Shown: positions 8,685-20,926 of the stretch, piece by piece
Numbering within the stretch: the stretch's first letter is position 1
Layout of the letters: each line of letters opens with the position of its first letter
NCBI GenBank assembly: GCA_016906335.1
Contig: JADEYG010000001.1
Location: 1,674,001-1,738,000, forward strand
Length of the DNA: 64,000 nt
Reading direction: 5' to 3'
From: Novakomyces olei
Taxonomy: Eukaryota > Ascomycota > Novakomycetes > Novakomycetales > Novakomycetaceae
Made by a program: the position numbers and the translations under genes
The notes under the pieces: model-generated
Database searches by the model: none
Told to the model about the DNA's origin: nothing
What the model saw: only the letters and a program-made list of their open reading frames with translations

Positions 8685-11552
8685 CTACTTTATGTAAAAG
8701 TAGTCTGCGATAAAGACGCACTCCTCGGGCTCTTGCCCCATGATCTGCTTGTAGTGCGCACTGTGGAGAGCAATGTCATGAAGGGCAGTTCCGTTCGCCG
8801 CGAGAAACAGGCGCGACGCAGAATCTGCAAATAGGCAAACAAAAGGCAAATAGACATTTCCCCTTGTATCCAGACCCACAACGTGGCCAGTCCCAGAATC
8901 TTGATGGAGAATGGTTAGTTGGCTGTTTTGAGGAATGGCAATTGTTTCTGCAAACCGCAAGCGGCTGACGCCGAACGCTTGCAGCTCGTTTGCATAAGCG
9001 TGCATCACTCTTTCATCCGAATCAAAGACAATCTCCCCAGAATCGGTGGCCACAAACTCCGGTCCAGTCACTGTTAGCGCCTGCAATGTCGATCCTAGTC
9101 CGGACTGCACTTTGGTGACGTATATGTTGCCATCCGCGTTTGGCGTAAGCTCGTAATTTCCGTCGGCAGAGATGAGCCGGATTACAGACGGTTCCTGCAG
9201 CGCTGCCCCATCAGTGTCCTCCGGGTATTCTCGCTTTAGCACGTTCCAGCAATAAGAATACTTTGGTCCGCTCCAGGACGAGAGTCCGATTTTAAACCTG
9301 TCTGCTATATTGACCGACACGGAATTGTCGATTCCCAATTCAATATTGATGCCCTTGTGGCATGCATCTTCTTGGTCGTCTGTGACCGTTGCACTTAGGT
9401 ACAGGGCTGGTTTTTCGGATACGGCCGCCTGGAGTTTGTATTTGCCATTTAAGAGATCCAGGCCGAAAGCTAGACTTAATTGCAGAAAAAGCTCGGCTCT
9501 CAGCTGAACACTTTGTGTACAATTCCAGATGGGCTCAACATGCGGTACCCATCCGCTTGAGTGGCAGTTTGCACTGCTGAACAAGTCGAGATGTGCAGTA
9601 AATTCAGGCCATTGCAGACGGAATCCGGCTAGGACTTTGACTTTACCATTAATTTCTACTCCGGTGCCAACTTCTAACGTCATCTCCGGTCCGAGAACAA
9701 GAACACCTGGAATTGCAAAGTTGCTTAGCGGCGCGCCAAAAAGTTGGACCGTTTTGTCCGCGCCAAGTGGGAATTTGATGTCTAAACCAAGCGCCTCCTG
9801 TGCCGTCAGACTACCACTCAAATCAATGGTTCCTTTGGTGAGTCCGTCCTTTAGGGTAAAGCTGAACACGGCTGCCGCATTCATGTCGAATGTGACTCCA
9901 CAGCTTACACAATACAGTGTACTTTTAACATCACTGCCAACCTCAGTAAGAGAAATACCTTTTTGACCAAAAATCGTGTCCTCACCGGACCAGACGGTGG
10001 AGAAATGGAAGGATTGGCTCAGCTTTATATCGGAGAATAATCTGTTCAGACTGTCTATCGCCTCTTTGGCTCTGCGGAGTGCTTCTTCAATCGCCTTTTT
10101 AATGTCATCCCACCACCAACGTTTCAGCAATGTGTGGCCAACATGCTTGTGAGCCACGGATACAACTTCCTGAGACAGAGAGCTTTCTTGGAACGTTTCT
10201 AGCCCGTACTTCCTGTCTAGCTCTTGGTCAAATGCTCCAGCACTAGCAGTCTCATTGGCAAAATTAACGAGGCCGCTAAGACCTCCGATGCGCCAGTCGT
10301 TTACGAGGACCGTAATCTCTGTACTGTCTCCGACATAATCCTCAAAGGTTATGTGCTCAATCTCTAGGGCAATTGCCTTTTGATCACGGTCCATCTTGAC
10401 TGACTTTACCAGAGCATAGCCTCGTTCGCCCTGGTTGCGAGCAGCACAACCTTCATGGTTTGTTACTACCACAAAGGGCTTGGCTGATCTCCAATTGTCA
10501 TGGGCTGCCTTTAAAGCTGACAGGGACGCAAAGGTAACACGGGCAGATTTGTCATCACACGTGACGGCTTCCACGTGGGCACTGTTCTCTAACTGCACTG
10601 CAGGATAATTGGCAGAGGGGACGGCCATATGAACTTCACGGGGCGCTTTTTGGCCGGGCAGAGAAGAGTAAAAAAATGATTGCTCATGCTGCACAAACAG
10701 TGTTTGTATTTCAGACGCATAAGCCCCGGGATTCGGGAGGGGCAACAGGTTCACACTCTCCGCTTTCTTTGGTTTTGGAAAGGATGTATTCTTATCCCCG
10801 GATTGGGCACCAATCTTTTCTTTCGTTTGGCTATTTTGGTTTTGATTGCCTTTTGCATTGCATTCCTCCAGCTTGACTCCGGTGGTATTGCTCTCAGACG
10901 TTAAATTTTGTGCTCGAGGTAGGGTGGCATTGCAATGCGCTTCTCTAGAAATGTTCACCAACCTATTATTATTCTCAGGTTTCGTCGACTGCAGATTATT
11001 TTCCGGTGGACTGGTTTCGTTCCGTGAAACGTGGGATAGAACAGTATTATTATCCACGTCCGTGAAATTCCCCAAATATTTTGAATCAAACGGGGTTTCA
11101 GGTAAACCGCTCGAATTAGAAAGCAATGTACCAAATTCTACCAATTCGGGCACTTTTGTCACTTCGCTGCTCTGCAGTGTTGGACTGGCTGGCGAAAAAC
11201 TTGTGTATTGGGAAAGGCTTGTGTTTTCCACGAAAGGGTTTTTCTTTTTATCCGAAGCAAGTGGTAAAGAGGGCCAGTCACTTTGCGATATATCTCCGAA
11301 TCCCGTGGTGGAGACTCTTTCACGAGCGTAAAAGTGCAGTTCAGGTGCAGCAGATGTTGTCAGATTTGCACCAGCTCTTGTAGAATTGTCTGGCACAATA
11401 ATTAGAGTCTTTGGTGCGACAGTTTCAGATTGATTAACTGTCGATATGGTCGGGCTAATATTTTTGACGTTTATTTTAGGCAATCGCTCCCAAGGATCGG
11501 CTTGGGATTCGCCAAGCAATAGTGCCAATACAGGAACAAGACAGAAATACAT
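8685..11552 (-). CDS. Large secreted protein of unknown function
   Basis: Intronless gene of about 955 residues from the ATG at 11552. That start gives a good signal peptide (MYFCLVPVLALLLGESQA). No ATG lies further upstream in frame. Residues about 20-300 are Ser/Thr/Asn-rich with many N-glycosylation sequons, like a cell-wall stalk. The middle (about 320-440) resembles the fungal DUF7029 family (FVVVTNHEGC, then EIEHITFEDYVGD). A beta-rich region (about 500-760) with paired cysteines resembles the DUF7223 family. The rest is beta-sheet-like. No GPI signal or membrane segment is visible at the C-terminus. The family assignment is from memory and moderate. Likely extracellular or wall-associated; activity unknown. 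Confidence 0.75.
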   Translation of the reverse strand: MYFCLVPVLALLLGESQADPWERLPKINVKNISPTISTVNQSETVAPKTLIIVPDNSTRAGANLTTSAAPELHFYARERVSTTGFGDISQSDWPSLPLASDKKKNPFVENTSLSQYTSFSPASPTLQSSEVTKVPELVEFGTLLSNSSGLPETPFDSKYLGNFTDVDNNTVLSHVSRNETSPPENNLQSTKPENNNRLVNISREAHCNATLPRAQNLTSESNTTGVKLEECNAKGNQNQNSQTKEKIGAQSGDKNTSFPKPKKAESVNLLPLPNPGAYASEIQTLFVQHEQSFFYSSLPGQKAPREVHMAVPSANYPAVQLENSAHVEAVTCDDKSARVTFASLSALKAAHDNWRSAKPFVVVTNHEGCAARNQGERGYALVKSVKMDRDQKAIALEIEHITFEDYVGDSTEITVLVNDWRIGGLSGLVNFANETASAGAFDQELDRKYGLETFQESSLSQEVVSVAHKHVGHTLLKRWWWDDIKKAIEEALRRAKEAIDSLNRLFSDIKLSQSFHFSTVWSGEDTIFGQKGISLTEVGSDVKSTLYCVSCGVTFDMNAAAVFSFTLKDGLTKGTIDLSGSLTAQEALGLDIKFPLGADKTVQLFGAPLSNFAIPGVLVLGPEMTLEVGTGVEINGKVKVLAGFRLQWPEFTAHLDLFSSANCHSSGWVPHVEPIWNCTQSVQLRAELFLQLSLAFGLDLLNGKYKLQAAVSEKPALYLSATVTDDQEDACHKGINIELGIDNSVSVNIADRFKIGLSSWSGPKYSYCWNVLKREYPEDTDGAALQEPSVIRLISADGNYELTPNADGNIYVTKVQSGLGSTLQALTVTGPEFVATDSGEIVFDSDERVMHAYANELQAFGVSRLRFAETIAIPQNSQLTILHQDSGTGHVVGLDTRGNVYLPFVCLFADSASRLFLAANGTALHDIALHSAHYKQIMGQEPEECVFIADYFYIK

Positions 11553-13378
11553 TGCAGCACAGGCACAGAGTGCATAGGGTATTGCACTGAACAATTCATG
11601 ATGGTGAACGCACAGCCGTACAATTGCGAATTTATAATACAGCTGAGATCAGTAATAGAGCGCACAGATGAAGAGATCAGCGCATTTCTGCTGAACATTG
11701 GGAATTTGTTGCAGCTCAAGCAAGTCAGTTCACGAAAAACGTTTAGATTGACTCTTTAAAGATTCGACGACGATGAACTAGGTATAGTGAAGTAAATGTG
11801 TTTACCAAAATGTTCATTGATCTTACTGGATAAAAAAGTGCTAAAAAAAAATAGAAAACTAATGACCGAAAAGGCCTTAAAATTAGTCGAGCTGATCTTC
11901 CCTTGATCTTCCCCCACGTGCAGGGAGGGATTTGGCATCTTTACCTAATTATTTGCACGTCGTACGTGGAAATTATATGTTGTGATATGTACCGACAACG
12001 TAGTGTAAATTTAAAGAAAAGATTACCCAAGTGGCATATCAGAAAAAATTAGAAGCACCCTTAATTTTAGTGAAAATCCCCCATATACCTATTAAAATGT
12101 TTGAAATTATCATAAATTCACTTCTGAAAATCAAAGTATGCTGCTATTAGCCCTTTTCTTCCTTTATGGAAGTCTGTGAAAACGCGGGAAAATGGCGTTT
12201 CTTGGACATATTGATGAGCAGTTGATGATGAGAACGAGCATTTGGAATTCCGAATAATAGCCCTAACTAACCCTAAGAAATCGTGCTTTTACAAGTGGTT
12301 TCTATATAAAGTCTGTTGATTCGAAATGGAATACAGTTTATGCCTTATCGTGTGAAGTATTACAGTCTCGCCTATTTATTATTTTACGCGCTATCTATAT
12401 GGTGATTCCATCGTTAGTGCAATAAACCGTGCAGAATCATGGATCTACGAGTCTAAAACAAAATTCAAGTAGATAGTATGAGACGTCAACTGTAGGCATG
12501 AATCTATAGAATCACAAAACTTTTGGGCTAATTTTGAGGCTCGCATTTAATATCCCGCTACTATATATGGGGGTCTCTAAGTATGATGGCGCATGACTGC
12601 TGTTTATGATTATAAACACGCTGTATTATCCAGTATTGGTTAGCCTTTTCCTGAGCAAGCGACAGATCATGTTAATTCTGGCCCGCAGATTGGTCTACAT
12701 GGCGTTTTGATCGCTATCAAATCGACTTTTCATCGAACGAAGTAGTAATATGTTTACTCTTTTCTTGGAAAAATGAATAAGGCTGAGACTGTATTCCCAT
12801 AAAGCGGAAAGCGCAAAATATGAACATGTTTTGCTGCAATGACGTAATATACAGCGCGCCATAGAGCGGTGTAGATTCAGGTTTAAAATGACTATGAGCA
12901 CCATACCATTCATGAAATTGCTCTTGAGCTTTTCATAGCCGCTTCGATATATTTGACGAACGCATTAATGCGGATCTGCGAGCTACGCATGAACCCTTGA
13001 TGATTCTGATTAGGCATATTGATAATTTGTCGTTGGGCACGAATAGAAGGCGATCTTTTAAAGTATATATCTTTACGAGTTGACATTGAATACGCAAAGC
13101 AGATAAAGAAGTGATCCAGATGGCTCATGGGCAGTAGACTTAATTTCTAAAACATGACATAGATTCAAATTGGATTTCGGCTACTTGATAAATTATTTAC
13201 AATAATTGCAGCTGCTGCAGACTATCCAACCCAATCCGTTCATAATCAGACCGAGGGCCATTAAAAATTCATGGAAAGCCCGCAAAGTCCGCAAATACCA
13301 GTCCAAAGACATTGCGTATGAAATACTCGCACCTAACATAAATAAACTAGCGACTTCGATTCAAGCCGTTTAAAACAC
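11553..13378. other. 1.8-kb gene-poor interval
   Basis: AT-rich DNA between two minus-strand genes. Only short frames occur, the longest about 80 residues. It includes a telobox (12261-12276) and a CACGTG box near 11915. Two abutting minus-strand frames (12695-13128) do not resemble any family I know. A relic or a non-coding RNA is possible but unsupported. Confidence 0.5.
12261..12276 (-). promoter_or_regulatory. Telobox pair
   Basis: CCCTAACTAACCCTAA, two telomere-type units in the gene-poor interval, in the same arrangement as at 2411 and 61472. Confidence 0.4.
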
Positions 13379-14167
13379 TCATGCATCCAAGTTACGGCCA
13401 CGCAAATACTTATCGTAAGCATCGTGGCTCCAAGTCGCGATGCGAGCCCATGCAGCATTTGGCGAGTCTAAAGCAGGTCGAATGTCAAGATGGAAAACAG
13501 GATTCCCGTCTGCATCAGGAGCGCCAGAATAATAGTCGATCACGTAACGGACAAGCTTACTATTACGCTGCACGTACCAGTCGTGGCGGTCAAAAGGTGG
13601 ATCAGAACTGAATGTGCTGGGTGCCACTCGGCCCAATAATTGGAATAGTCGGGCCTTGGGGGAAAGCTCTCCAGGACGGCCTTGAAAGCGAGTAAGTGAA
13701 GGCTGATCGTTACCCTGCCGCCGTTCCCATTGCTCAATTTCCTTCCAAGCTTCTTCATTAATCCAGTTGTGTACATCAACCATAGCAGGTACTGTATCCT
13801 GCTCACTGGCGTCGTAACCTTTACGCACCATGGCATTATACATTTGCTGCGGCGAAGGATATTCCCACGGCTTCCCCGTATCTGTGCGCGGGATACTTGA
13901 AATCATCCGGTCTTTAGGCAAATCTTCAGCCTGCTGAGGAGCACGATCTTGCGAGAGATAAGAAAACATTTGATTCAGGGGATTAAGCGAAGGCTTGGAC
14001 TTCTCCGCCGAATCTTGTGGCTCTTTGCTTGAAGCCGTGTTTGTTGCCGATAAAGGCGAAGACTTTTGATACGGATACGGACATTTCGATTCTGTGTCCT
14101 CTCGACCGGCCCATTCTGTAAACTGCGGCTTTTTATCGTCTGCACTCGCCCAAAACCAGCCGCCCAT
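13379..14167 (-). CDS. CYC3: Cytochrome c heme lyase
   Basis: 262 residues from the ATG at 14167, chosen because MGGWFWA matches the MGWFWA start of yeast Cyc3. The enzyme attaches heme to apocytochrome c in the mitochondrial intermembrane space. Visible signatures are one heme-regulatory Cys-Pro motif (KCPYPYQ near residue 30), LNPLNQM, ISSIPRTDTGKPWEYPSPQQMYNAM, PFDRHDW and FHLDIRPALDS. A second upstream Cys-Pro motif found in some homologues is absent. Length is typical of fungal holocytochrome-c synthases. The frame runs open a few codons upstream without an ATG, so a tiny upstream exon cannot be excluded. It is divergent from the dynactin gene, with 383 bp between start codons. Confidence 0.95.
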   Translation of the reverse strand: MGGWFWASADDKKPQFTEWAGREDTESKCPYPYQKSSPLSATNTASSKEPQDSAEKSKPSLNPLNQMFSYLSQDRAPQQAEDLPKDRMISSIPRTDTGKPWEYPSPQQMYNAMVRKGYDASEQDTVPAMVDVHNWINEEAWKEIEQWERRQGNDQPSLTRFQGRPGELSPKARLFQLLGRVAPSTFSSDPPFDRHDWYVQRNSKLVRYVIDYYSGAPDADGNPVFHLDIRPALDSPNAAWARIATWSHDAYDKYLRGRNLDA

Positions 14168-14550
14168 TGCGTCGGTGTCAGCAATCTGTACACGCAAATT
14201 GCTATCTACAATTTGACATTAAATTATTTTTTATATACTGCCTTTTAGTTTTGCCCTATCTCACTACAATATTTATTACCGTATTTCATCACTGCTATTA
14301 CATATATGGACAAGTAATAAATATGCGAACGTATTTGTTACATGCTCCTTGACTATTAGATCAAACAGTTATATGGGTATTTAGGATTAGGGTTAATTCT
14401 CCATGTATTGGGGATTACCTCATTACGACTCAGTCTTACCAAACGACATCTTGTATTGTCACGCGTGGTCAGAACACTCTATGACTATGATTAGGCGTCG
14501 TTTCAATTCGCTGATTCGCGATTAACGTCGCTGCGTATACTTGTTGACTA
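14168..14550. other. Divergent promoter region, CYC3/dynactin p25
   Basis: AT-rich, with a telobox-like GATTAGGGTTAA at 14385-14396. No gene seen. Confidence 0.6.
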
Positions 14551-15300
14551 ATGGCCTCGCGCGGTTGGATTCAGACTGTAATTGATACACTGTATTTCTT
14601 TTTTATTGTTTAATTTTTTTATGATTTAATTTTTTATCTTTTTTGGTATCAGTCTAAATTGTGTAGGAGAGCGGCAACAAAATATCGCGTCGCGGTACAC
14701 TCCTTGCCGGAGCACCAAACATTTTATTAGGCGGAAAAGATATTGTCCATGACGGAGTTTGTATCCGTGGAGACTTGACGCGCAGCAGCCGAGACGAGCA
14801 GGGCAAACCCGTTTCAGCGACGAGTGTAAGCATTGGCCGATACTGTGAGTTTGCCAAAAACTGTGTTTTGAGGCCGGCTGGGAAAGTGTACCAAGGGTTC
14901 GTTGTATCCTTTTTGTATGCCCTACTGACATGTTGCTTTGTATAGCAAATTCAACTATTACCCTTTACGCATCGGGGATTTCGTATACATTGGCGAAAAT
15001 TCAGTCGTAGAAGCGGCCCAGATCGGCTCGCGCGTACGTATAGGCGCAAACAGTGTTATTGTATGAGTTTGTCGTTTTTGCGCAGATGTGCGGCTAACAT
15101 AAAAGGGCAAATTGGCAATTATTCGGGACTGCGTTGTGATTGAGCCAGGCGCAGTTGTTCCGCCAAATGCAGTTATTCCACCGTACACGCATGTTTTCTC
15201 CGTGCGACGGGACGATACGACCGATACGGAGCTGCCTGAATCTGTAGGATTCTCGTTTGAGCAGCAGTCCCGCCAACGGTTTGCAGAATTCATGATCTAG
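14551..15300 (+). CDS. Dynactin subunit 5 (p25)
   Basis: Four exons (14551-14577, 14667-14896, 14946-15060, 15106-15300) give 188 residues. The tiny first exon encodes MASRGWIQT and joins in phase to [13 protein letters not shown], matching the YIETASGNKVSRQS start of animal p25. The rest is a left-handed beta-helix with hexapeptide repeats ([24 protein letters not shown]). In dynactin the p25/p27 pair caps the pointed end of the Arp filament and links dynein to endosomes. The second intron uses a non-consensus GTTCGT donor; the alternative GTATGC donor would leave only about 31 nt of intron. It ends 160 bp from the convergent orphan gene. Confidence 0.88.
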
Positions 15301-15459
15301 ACAATACACAACATGATTATACGCTATCAATTACGTCGACCTGGCAACAATGATAACACATTTATTGATATATGTTTTGTCTAAACCAATCTCACCTTGG
15401 CCCAAGTCAGAAGCGTGCTCTATGTCAGAACGTGCTCTGTGTCACAGCCTTGCTCTATG

Positions 15460-16119
15460 TCAGAAGCGAGCAGGGTCATGATCAGACGCAAACGAAAGCT
15501 TACAAGGCGAATCAATGTCGGCTGGAACTATCCCTGTTTCGTCTCGTAATATACAAAGTAAGATTTCAATAAGCTCTGTATCAAAGCACTCCAGCACTTG
15601 AATACAATGCCATACGTCCCAGAGCACTTGACAGAGGCAAGTGTCGCGCTGCTCAAATCTAAAAAAAGGTCGATCGAACAAGACAAGACTATAGTACGTG
15701 GCGATTGCTTGAGATAGCTCGTGATAGAGTCCTTGTTTGTTTCGAGTATAAAGCCATCTCCAAACAAGGAGAAACGATGCTGCAGAAGGCACTTCAATTT
15801 CGCCCGTCTCAAACCGTAGCCCATACATGTCGAGAACGGATGCATGAAGAGGAATTCTCATTGTAGGCCGGAAGGGTTTCCCTGCATAGCATTGATAAAC
15901 GGGCTCGATAATACTCTGAAGGTGCACGCGCAGCCAGGTTTGAGCGTTATCGCTACACATGAGCTTGTCAGAGCTGCACTGAAACACGCCTTTTTCATAT
16001 ACAATTAATGCATGTTTCATTTGATTTGCCAATTCCCAGAAGGGCAGCAAATAGCGGTCCATTGTCGATTTATTTTCGTCAAATGGTGTTGCCGTCAACA
16101 CGAATAACTGTTCAATCAT
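15460..16119 (-). CDS. Hypothetical protein
   Basis: Open frame of 219 residues from the first in-frame ATG (16119). The frame stays open upstream to about 16260 without an ATG, so an upstream exon is possible. I do not recognise a family. The sequence is rich in aromatic residues and cysteine and looks globular and mostly helical (for example FLLVWRWLYTRNKQGLYHEL), with no signal peptide or clear membrane segment. Amino-acid composition is natural rather than shadow-like and nothing competes on the other strand. Reality as a gene is likely but unproven. Confidence 0.6.
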   Translation of the reverse strand: MIEQLFVLTATPFDENKSTMDRYLLPFWELANQMKHALIVYEKGVFQCSSDKLMCSDNAQTWLRVHLQSIIEPVYQCYAGKPFRPTMRIPLHASVLDMYGLRFETGEIEVPSAASFLLVWRWLYTRNKQGLYHELSQAIATYYSLVLFDRPFFRFEQRDTCLCQVLWDVWHCIQVLECFDTELIEILLCILRDETGIVPADIDSPCKLSFASDHDPARF

Positions 16120-16617
16120 CGTGCAATAATGATTTTTTTGTCCTCTCTTTGTTTTCTGCACTTGGACAATTAAGGAGCTGTCAAGGGACCCGAGCGTATT
16201 TACTATGTATGTAATCTTTGCTAAGCAAACACAAATTTTGGGAATTAAAATTGTAGACAAATGGCATTAACTATCAGCGGCTTGCGTGGGCATTTGCTGT
16301 TGAATAAACTCGAATGTGCCTACGCGTTTGCCCTCAATCTGCCCGCTTCATATGCCCACACCACTCCTATCATTACCCGATAAGTTTATTATTGGGTATC
16401 GAGAAAACCCTGCCTTGTCCGGGGATTACCGTTTGCGGAATAGTAAACATTGAATAAAAGTCGAGGTTTGCGACAAACAAAATTGCGATTCTTTTGGAGT
16501 AACCGACACGGGATCGACGCGCAACAAATTGAGAAGGAATTCAAGAGTAGACAAACAAGCCAGATCTAAGGGATGCGGTGAGACCTAATTCTCCAATCTT
16601 TTGTCAATTAAAAAACT
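16120..16617. other. Divergent intergenic region
   Basis: Between the orphan gene and the GH5 glucanase. No second gene seen. The first part (to about 16260) is still open in the orphan gene frame. Confidence 0.5.
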
Positions 16618-18441
16618 ATGCGCCAAGAAGGCGATTCGACTGATGAGGGTAATACAACACAAGACCAGATTCTAAAAAGCCCTGGTGAGCAAGGCACTGC
16701 AAGGAAGAAAATTGTACTGATTGCACTTGCTGCAGTCGCGATTCTTATAGTTGTGCTTTGTGCCGTGCTTATCCCTATTGGCGTAGTAGTAGTAAGACCA
16801 AAACATCAATCACAAAATGACAATAGCGGTGTTGCTCCAGCGCCGGCGAGCACGACAAGTACTGCGTCAGCCACGCCCTCGCCGCATTCGCCTTCAGCGG
16901 CAAGCGTGCCTGTGAGTGTTCGAGGCAGCTACCTCGATCCTGCCACTTGGGTGGTTCAGCGAGGGTTTAATTTGACTTTTACAAACGAAACTTTTGGAAA
17001 TTTATCGACAATTGGGCTAAACTCAACTTGGCAGGATGGGCAAAGGCCCAACCAAAACGTTCCCCCCTTGGAATCTGCCTTTCCTTACGGACAGCGCCCC
17101 GTTTATGGTGTTAACATAGGCGGATGGTTGGGGCTGGAACCCTTTATTACTCCTTCTTACTTTGAAAATTTCAGTGCTAGTGAAAATGTTACTGACGAAT
17201 ATTCCTTGAGCCAGGCACTTCGACGGCGTGGTACATTGCAAACGTTTATGGAGACGCACTATAACGAGTTTGTTACGGAGGATACTTTTAGGGAAATAGC
17301 CGCAGCTGGCCTGGACCACGTACGTATTCCCTACCCTTACTGGATTGTGCACCGCTTCGCGCAGGACAGTAATTCACCTTTTCTGTTCAACGTGGGCTGG
17401 CGTTATCTTTTGCGCGGGATTGAATGGGCCAGAAAGTATGGGCTACGGGTCAATTTAGATCTCCACTCAGTACCAGGCAACCAAAATTCTTGGAATCATG
17501 GAGGCCGTGAGGGCCAGCTGGACTGGCTCAACGGCTCCAATGGGACAATGAACGGGGAACTTTCTCTGCAATTGCACGACCAATTATCCCGGTTTTTCGC
17601 TCAAGAAAGGTACCGCAATGTAGTAACCATGTACGGGATTGTTAATGAGCCCAACATGCTGGTGTTGCAGCGGCAAGTAGTAACAAATTGGACCCGGCGC
17701 GCGTATGATATTGTTGTACATAATGGGATAAACAAGTTTATCATGGTGTCCGATGGCTTTCAAGGCCTTCTCAATTGGCGTATAGATTACCCTGCAGAGC
17801 AGTACCCATTAATTGTCCTTGACGGGCACGAGTACGTGATTTTCAATACGGACAATATTATGATGTCACACACGGCCAAACTGAACTTTGTATGCAACAC
17901 TTGGGCGGGTATGATGAGTGCTGCCACTGATAACAGTACCACAGCAACTACCCAGCCCCCTGTCCCTGGCAGCCCCGGCACAAGTCCCGGCACCAGTCCC
18001 GGGTTTGGTCCCGTTGTGGTGGGCGAATTTTCGCTGGCGGATACAGACTGTGCGGCCTATGTGAACTCTGTAACCCAGGGAGCTCGGTGGGATGGTACTT
18101 TAACCACTTACCCTGGTGTTTGGTGCCCAGTAACACCAAACTGCTCATGCACTCCGGCGAATGCAAACCCGTCGGATTATGCCGACATTTACACTACTTA
18201 CTTGGCGCGAATGGCTGAAGCCCAGTTTGAAGTCTTTGAGCGGACTTGGGGCTATTTTTACTGGACTTGGGACACACAAAACTCGACGCAGTGGAGCTAT
18301 AAGAAATCCATGGAAGCGGGCATCATTGCCACTACTGCATACGATCGTAATCGGACTACTCGGCACCTTGATCATTGGACTTGTGCTAATACTACCACCA
18401 GTCCGGACTATAGTGTGCTTGGGCTGCCAGAATATTACTAG
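16618..18441 (+). CDS. Membrane-anchored GH5 exo-beta-1,3-glucanase
   Basis: Intronless, 607 residues, a type II membrane protein. A short cytosolic tail (1-30) precedes a transmembrane helix (about 32-59) and a Ser/Pro/Thr-rich stalk (about 60-105). The glycoside hydrolase family 5 barrel then opens at YGVNIGGWLGLEPF. The acid/base is Glu344 (GIVNEPN) and the nucleophile Glu470 (VVGEFSLADTD). HVRIPYPYW is the usual Arg-containing strand. Fungal exgD/EXG-type enzymes with this layout act on beta-1,3-glucan at the cell surface. A short Gly-Thr-Ser-Pro tandem (about residues 451-465) sits in a loop just before the nucleophile strand. N-glycosylation sequons are frequent in the ectodomain. Confidence 0.94.
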   Translation: MRQEGDSTDEGNTTQDQILKSPGEQGTARKKIVLIALAAVAILIVVLCAVLIPIGVVVVRPKHQSQNDNSGVAPAPASTTSTASATPSPHSPSAASVPVSVRGSYLDPATWVVQRGFNLTFTNETFGNLSTIGLNSTWQDGQRPNQNVPPLESAFPYGQRPVYGVNIGGWLGLEPFITPSYFENFSASENVTDEYSLSQALRRRGTLQTFMETHYNEFVTEDTFREIAAAGLDHVRIPYPYWIVHRFAQDSNSPFLFNVGWRYLLRGIEWARKYGLRVNLDLHSVPGNQNSWNHGGREGQLDWLNGSNGTMNGELSLQLHDQLSRFFAQERYRNVVTMYGIVNEPNMLVLQRQVVTNWTRRAYDIVVHNGINKFIMVSDGFQGLLNWRIDYPAEQYPLIVLDGHEYVIFNTDNIMMSHTAKLNFVCNTWAGMMSAATDNSTTATTQPPVPGSPGTSPGTSPGFGPVVVGEFSLADTDCAAYVNSVTQGARWDGTLTTYPGVWCPVTPNCSCTPANANPSDYADIYTTYLARMAEAQFEVFERTWGYFYWTWDTQNSTQWSYKKSMEAGIIATTAYDRNRTTRHLDHWTCANTTTSPDYSVLGLPEYY

Positions 18442-19052
18442 GCCTAGGCCTATGCTGCGAAAGAAAACAAGCGAATGACTATCTAATTTAATGTAAGAGG
18501 AGCATGAATATTATGTATAGTGTGAAGAGTTATACTGTGAAAAGTACACCGCGCAAGTAAACTGTTTCATAGTGGATTACTGTGAATCGTTTGCATTACG
18601 AATTAATTATAATACTGTGGACAAATATGTTTAGTTAAAATTGAGGCAATGCTAGATATCACGTACTTAGCAGAGTTTTAATATGTACTAGAGCCGTGAT
18701 CATGACAATAGCCAAAGATTAAGTATTCTGATCCATCTGCTCTAGATTATTAGCGAACAAATGCTGGCAATAATAATCGCTACTCGCAAATGAAAACCCT
18801 AATCTTGTGCACATGACTGTGGGGTTGGTACATGATAAACAAAGGCACATAAGTAGCACGTACCGTTATCTCTGTCCCACGATACATTAAACCAGCTGCA
18901 GATTAAAGTTTCTCCATTAAGCACCGGCCCGGCAGTACGCTACCATTTGCACATATATTCAAGTATTCCGCAAGTTCCGTTCACTCGTATTATTTATATA
19001 TATAAATATTTTGTCGCTCAAACCTTTACTCCAAACCCATAAAGCCTTCCAA
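18442..19052. other. Intergenic region upstream of malate dehydrogenase
   Basis: AT-rich promoter region. It includes AACCCTAAT at 18795-18803, a TCCCACG at about 18875 and a TATATATA tract around 18996. No gene seen. Confidence 0.6.
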
Positions 19053-20429
<1,377 letters not shown>

Positions 20430-20926
20430 ATCAAGTATAATGGCCCATACTAAATAATATCCATTGTTGTCCTATGCAGTGCTGATTCGGTACGCTTAAA
20501 CGATATCCATTAGACGGCCGTATTATGAATAGTGAGCACAGTGTTACTGCCCTGTAGCGTATCCGACCGTTGATTCCTTTAGTATATGACTACGACAGAC
20601 TTGACGATATTATTACCCGCTTTTTCTGTGTGCAATACGTAAAAGCTGCTAGAGCAAAAGTCCACTTCATTACGTCATAGTCTACAAATCTTTCACGTGA
20701 CTCGAAAAAATGCGCGTCCAAATGTGACACGTAGGCTGTTTTAGACGGTAAAAAGTGCATTGAAAAAAGGCATTGCGTCTATGTGGCTGTCAATTTATGG
20801 TTAATTTGCAAAGTCTTTTACTCTTAGTTGAACAGCTTGGCTGGAAATTCTTTACGTGGCAGATTTTTTACGTGACACTTGTACAAGCTAGTCCGCCTTG
20901 ACGGGTGATGGAGCAGTAGAACGGAG
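20430..20926. other. Intergenic region before the SARAF homologue
   Basis: Contains the MDH 3' end, CACGTG/ACGTGA elements near 20695 and, probably, an unresolved upstream exon of the SARAF-like gene (see that entry). Confidence 0.5.

Noticed and set aside
10846-11331. 161-codon plus-strand frame opposite the secreted protein
   Set aside because: Antisense to the Ser/Thr-rich stalk, where codon bias keeps the other strand open. No own features.
12695-13128. Two abutting minus-strand frames, considered as a transposon remnant
   Set aside because: The ILRHC-like string loosely recalls retroelement C-termini, but nothing else matches and there are no terminal repeats. Not enough to call.
19011-19052. 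Upstream in-frame extension of malate dehydrogenase ([14 protein letters not shown])
   Set aside because: It begins at a non-ATG codon; the ATG at 19053 gives a complete, typical presequence.
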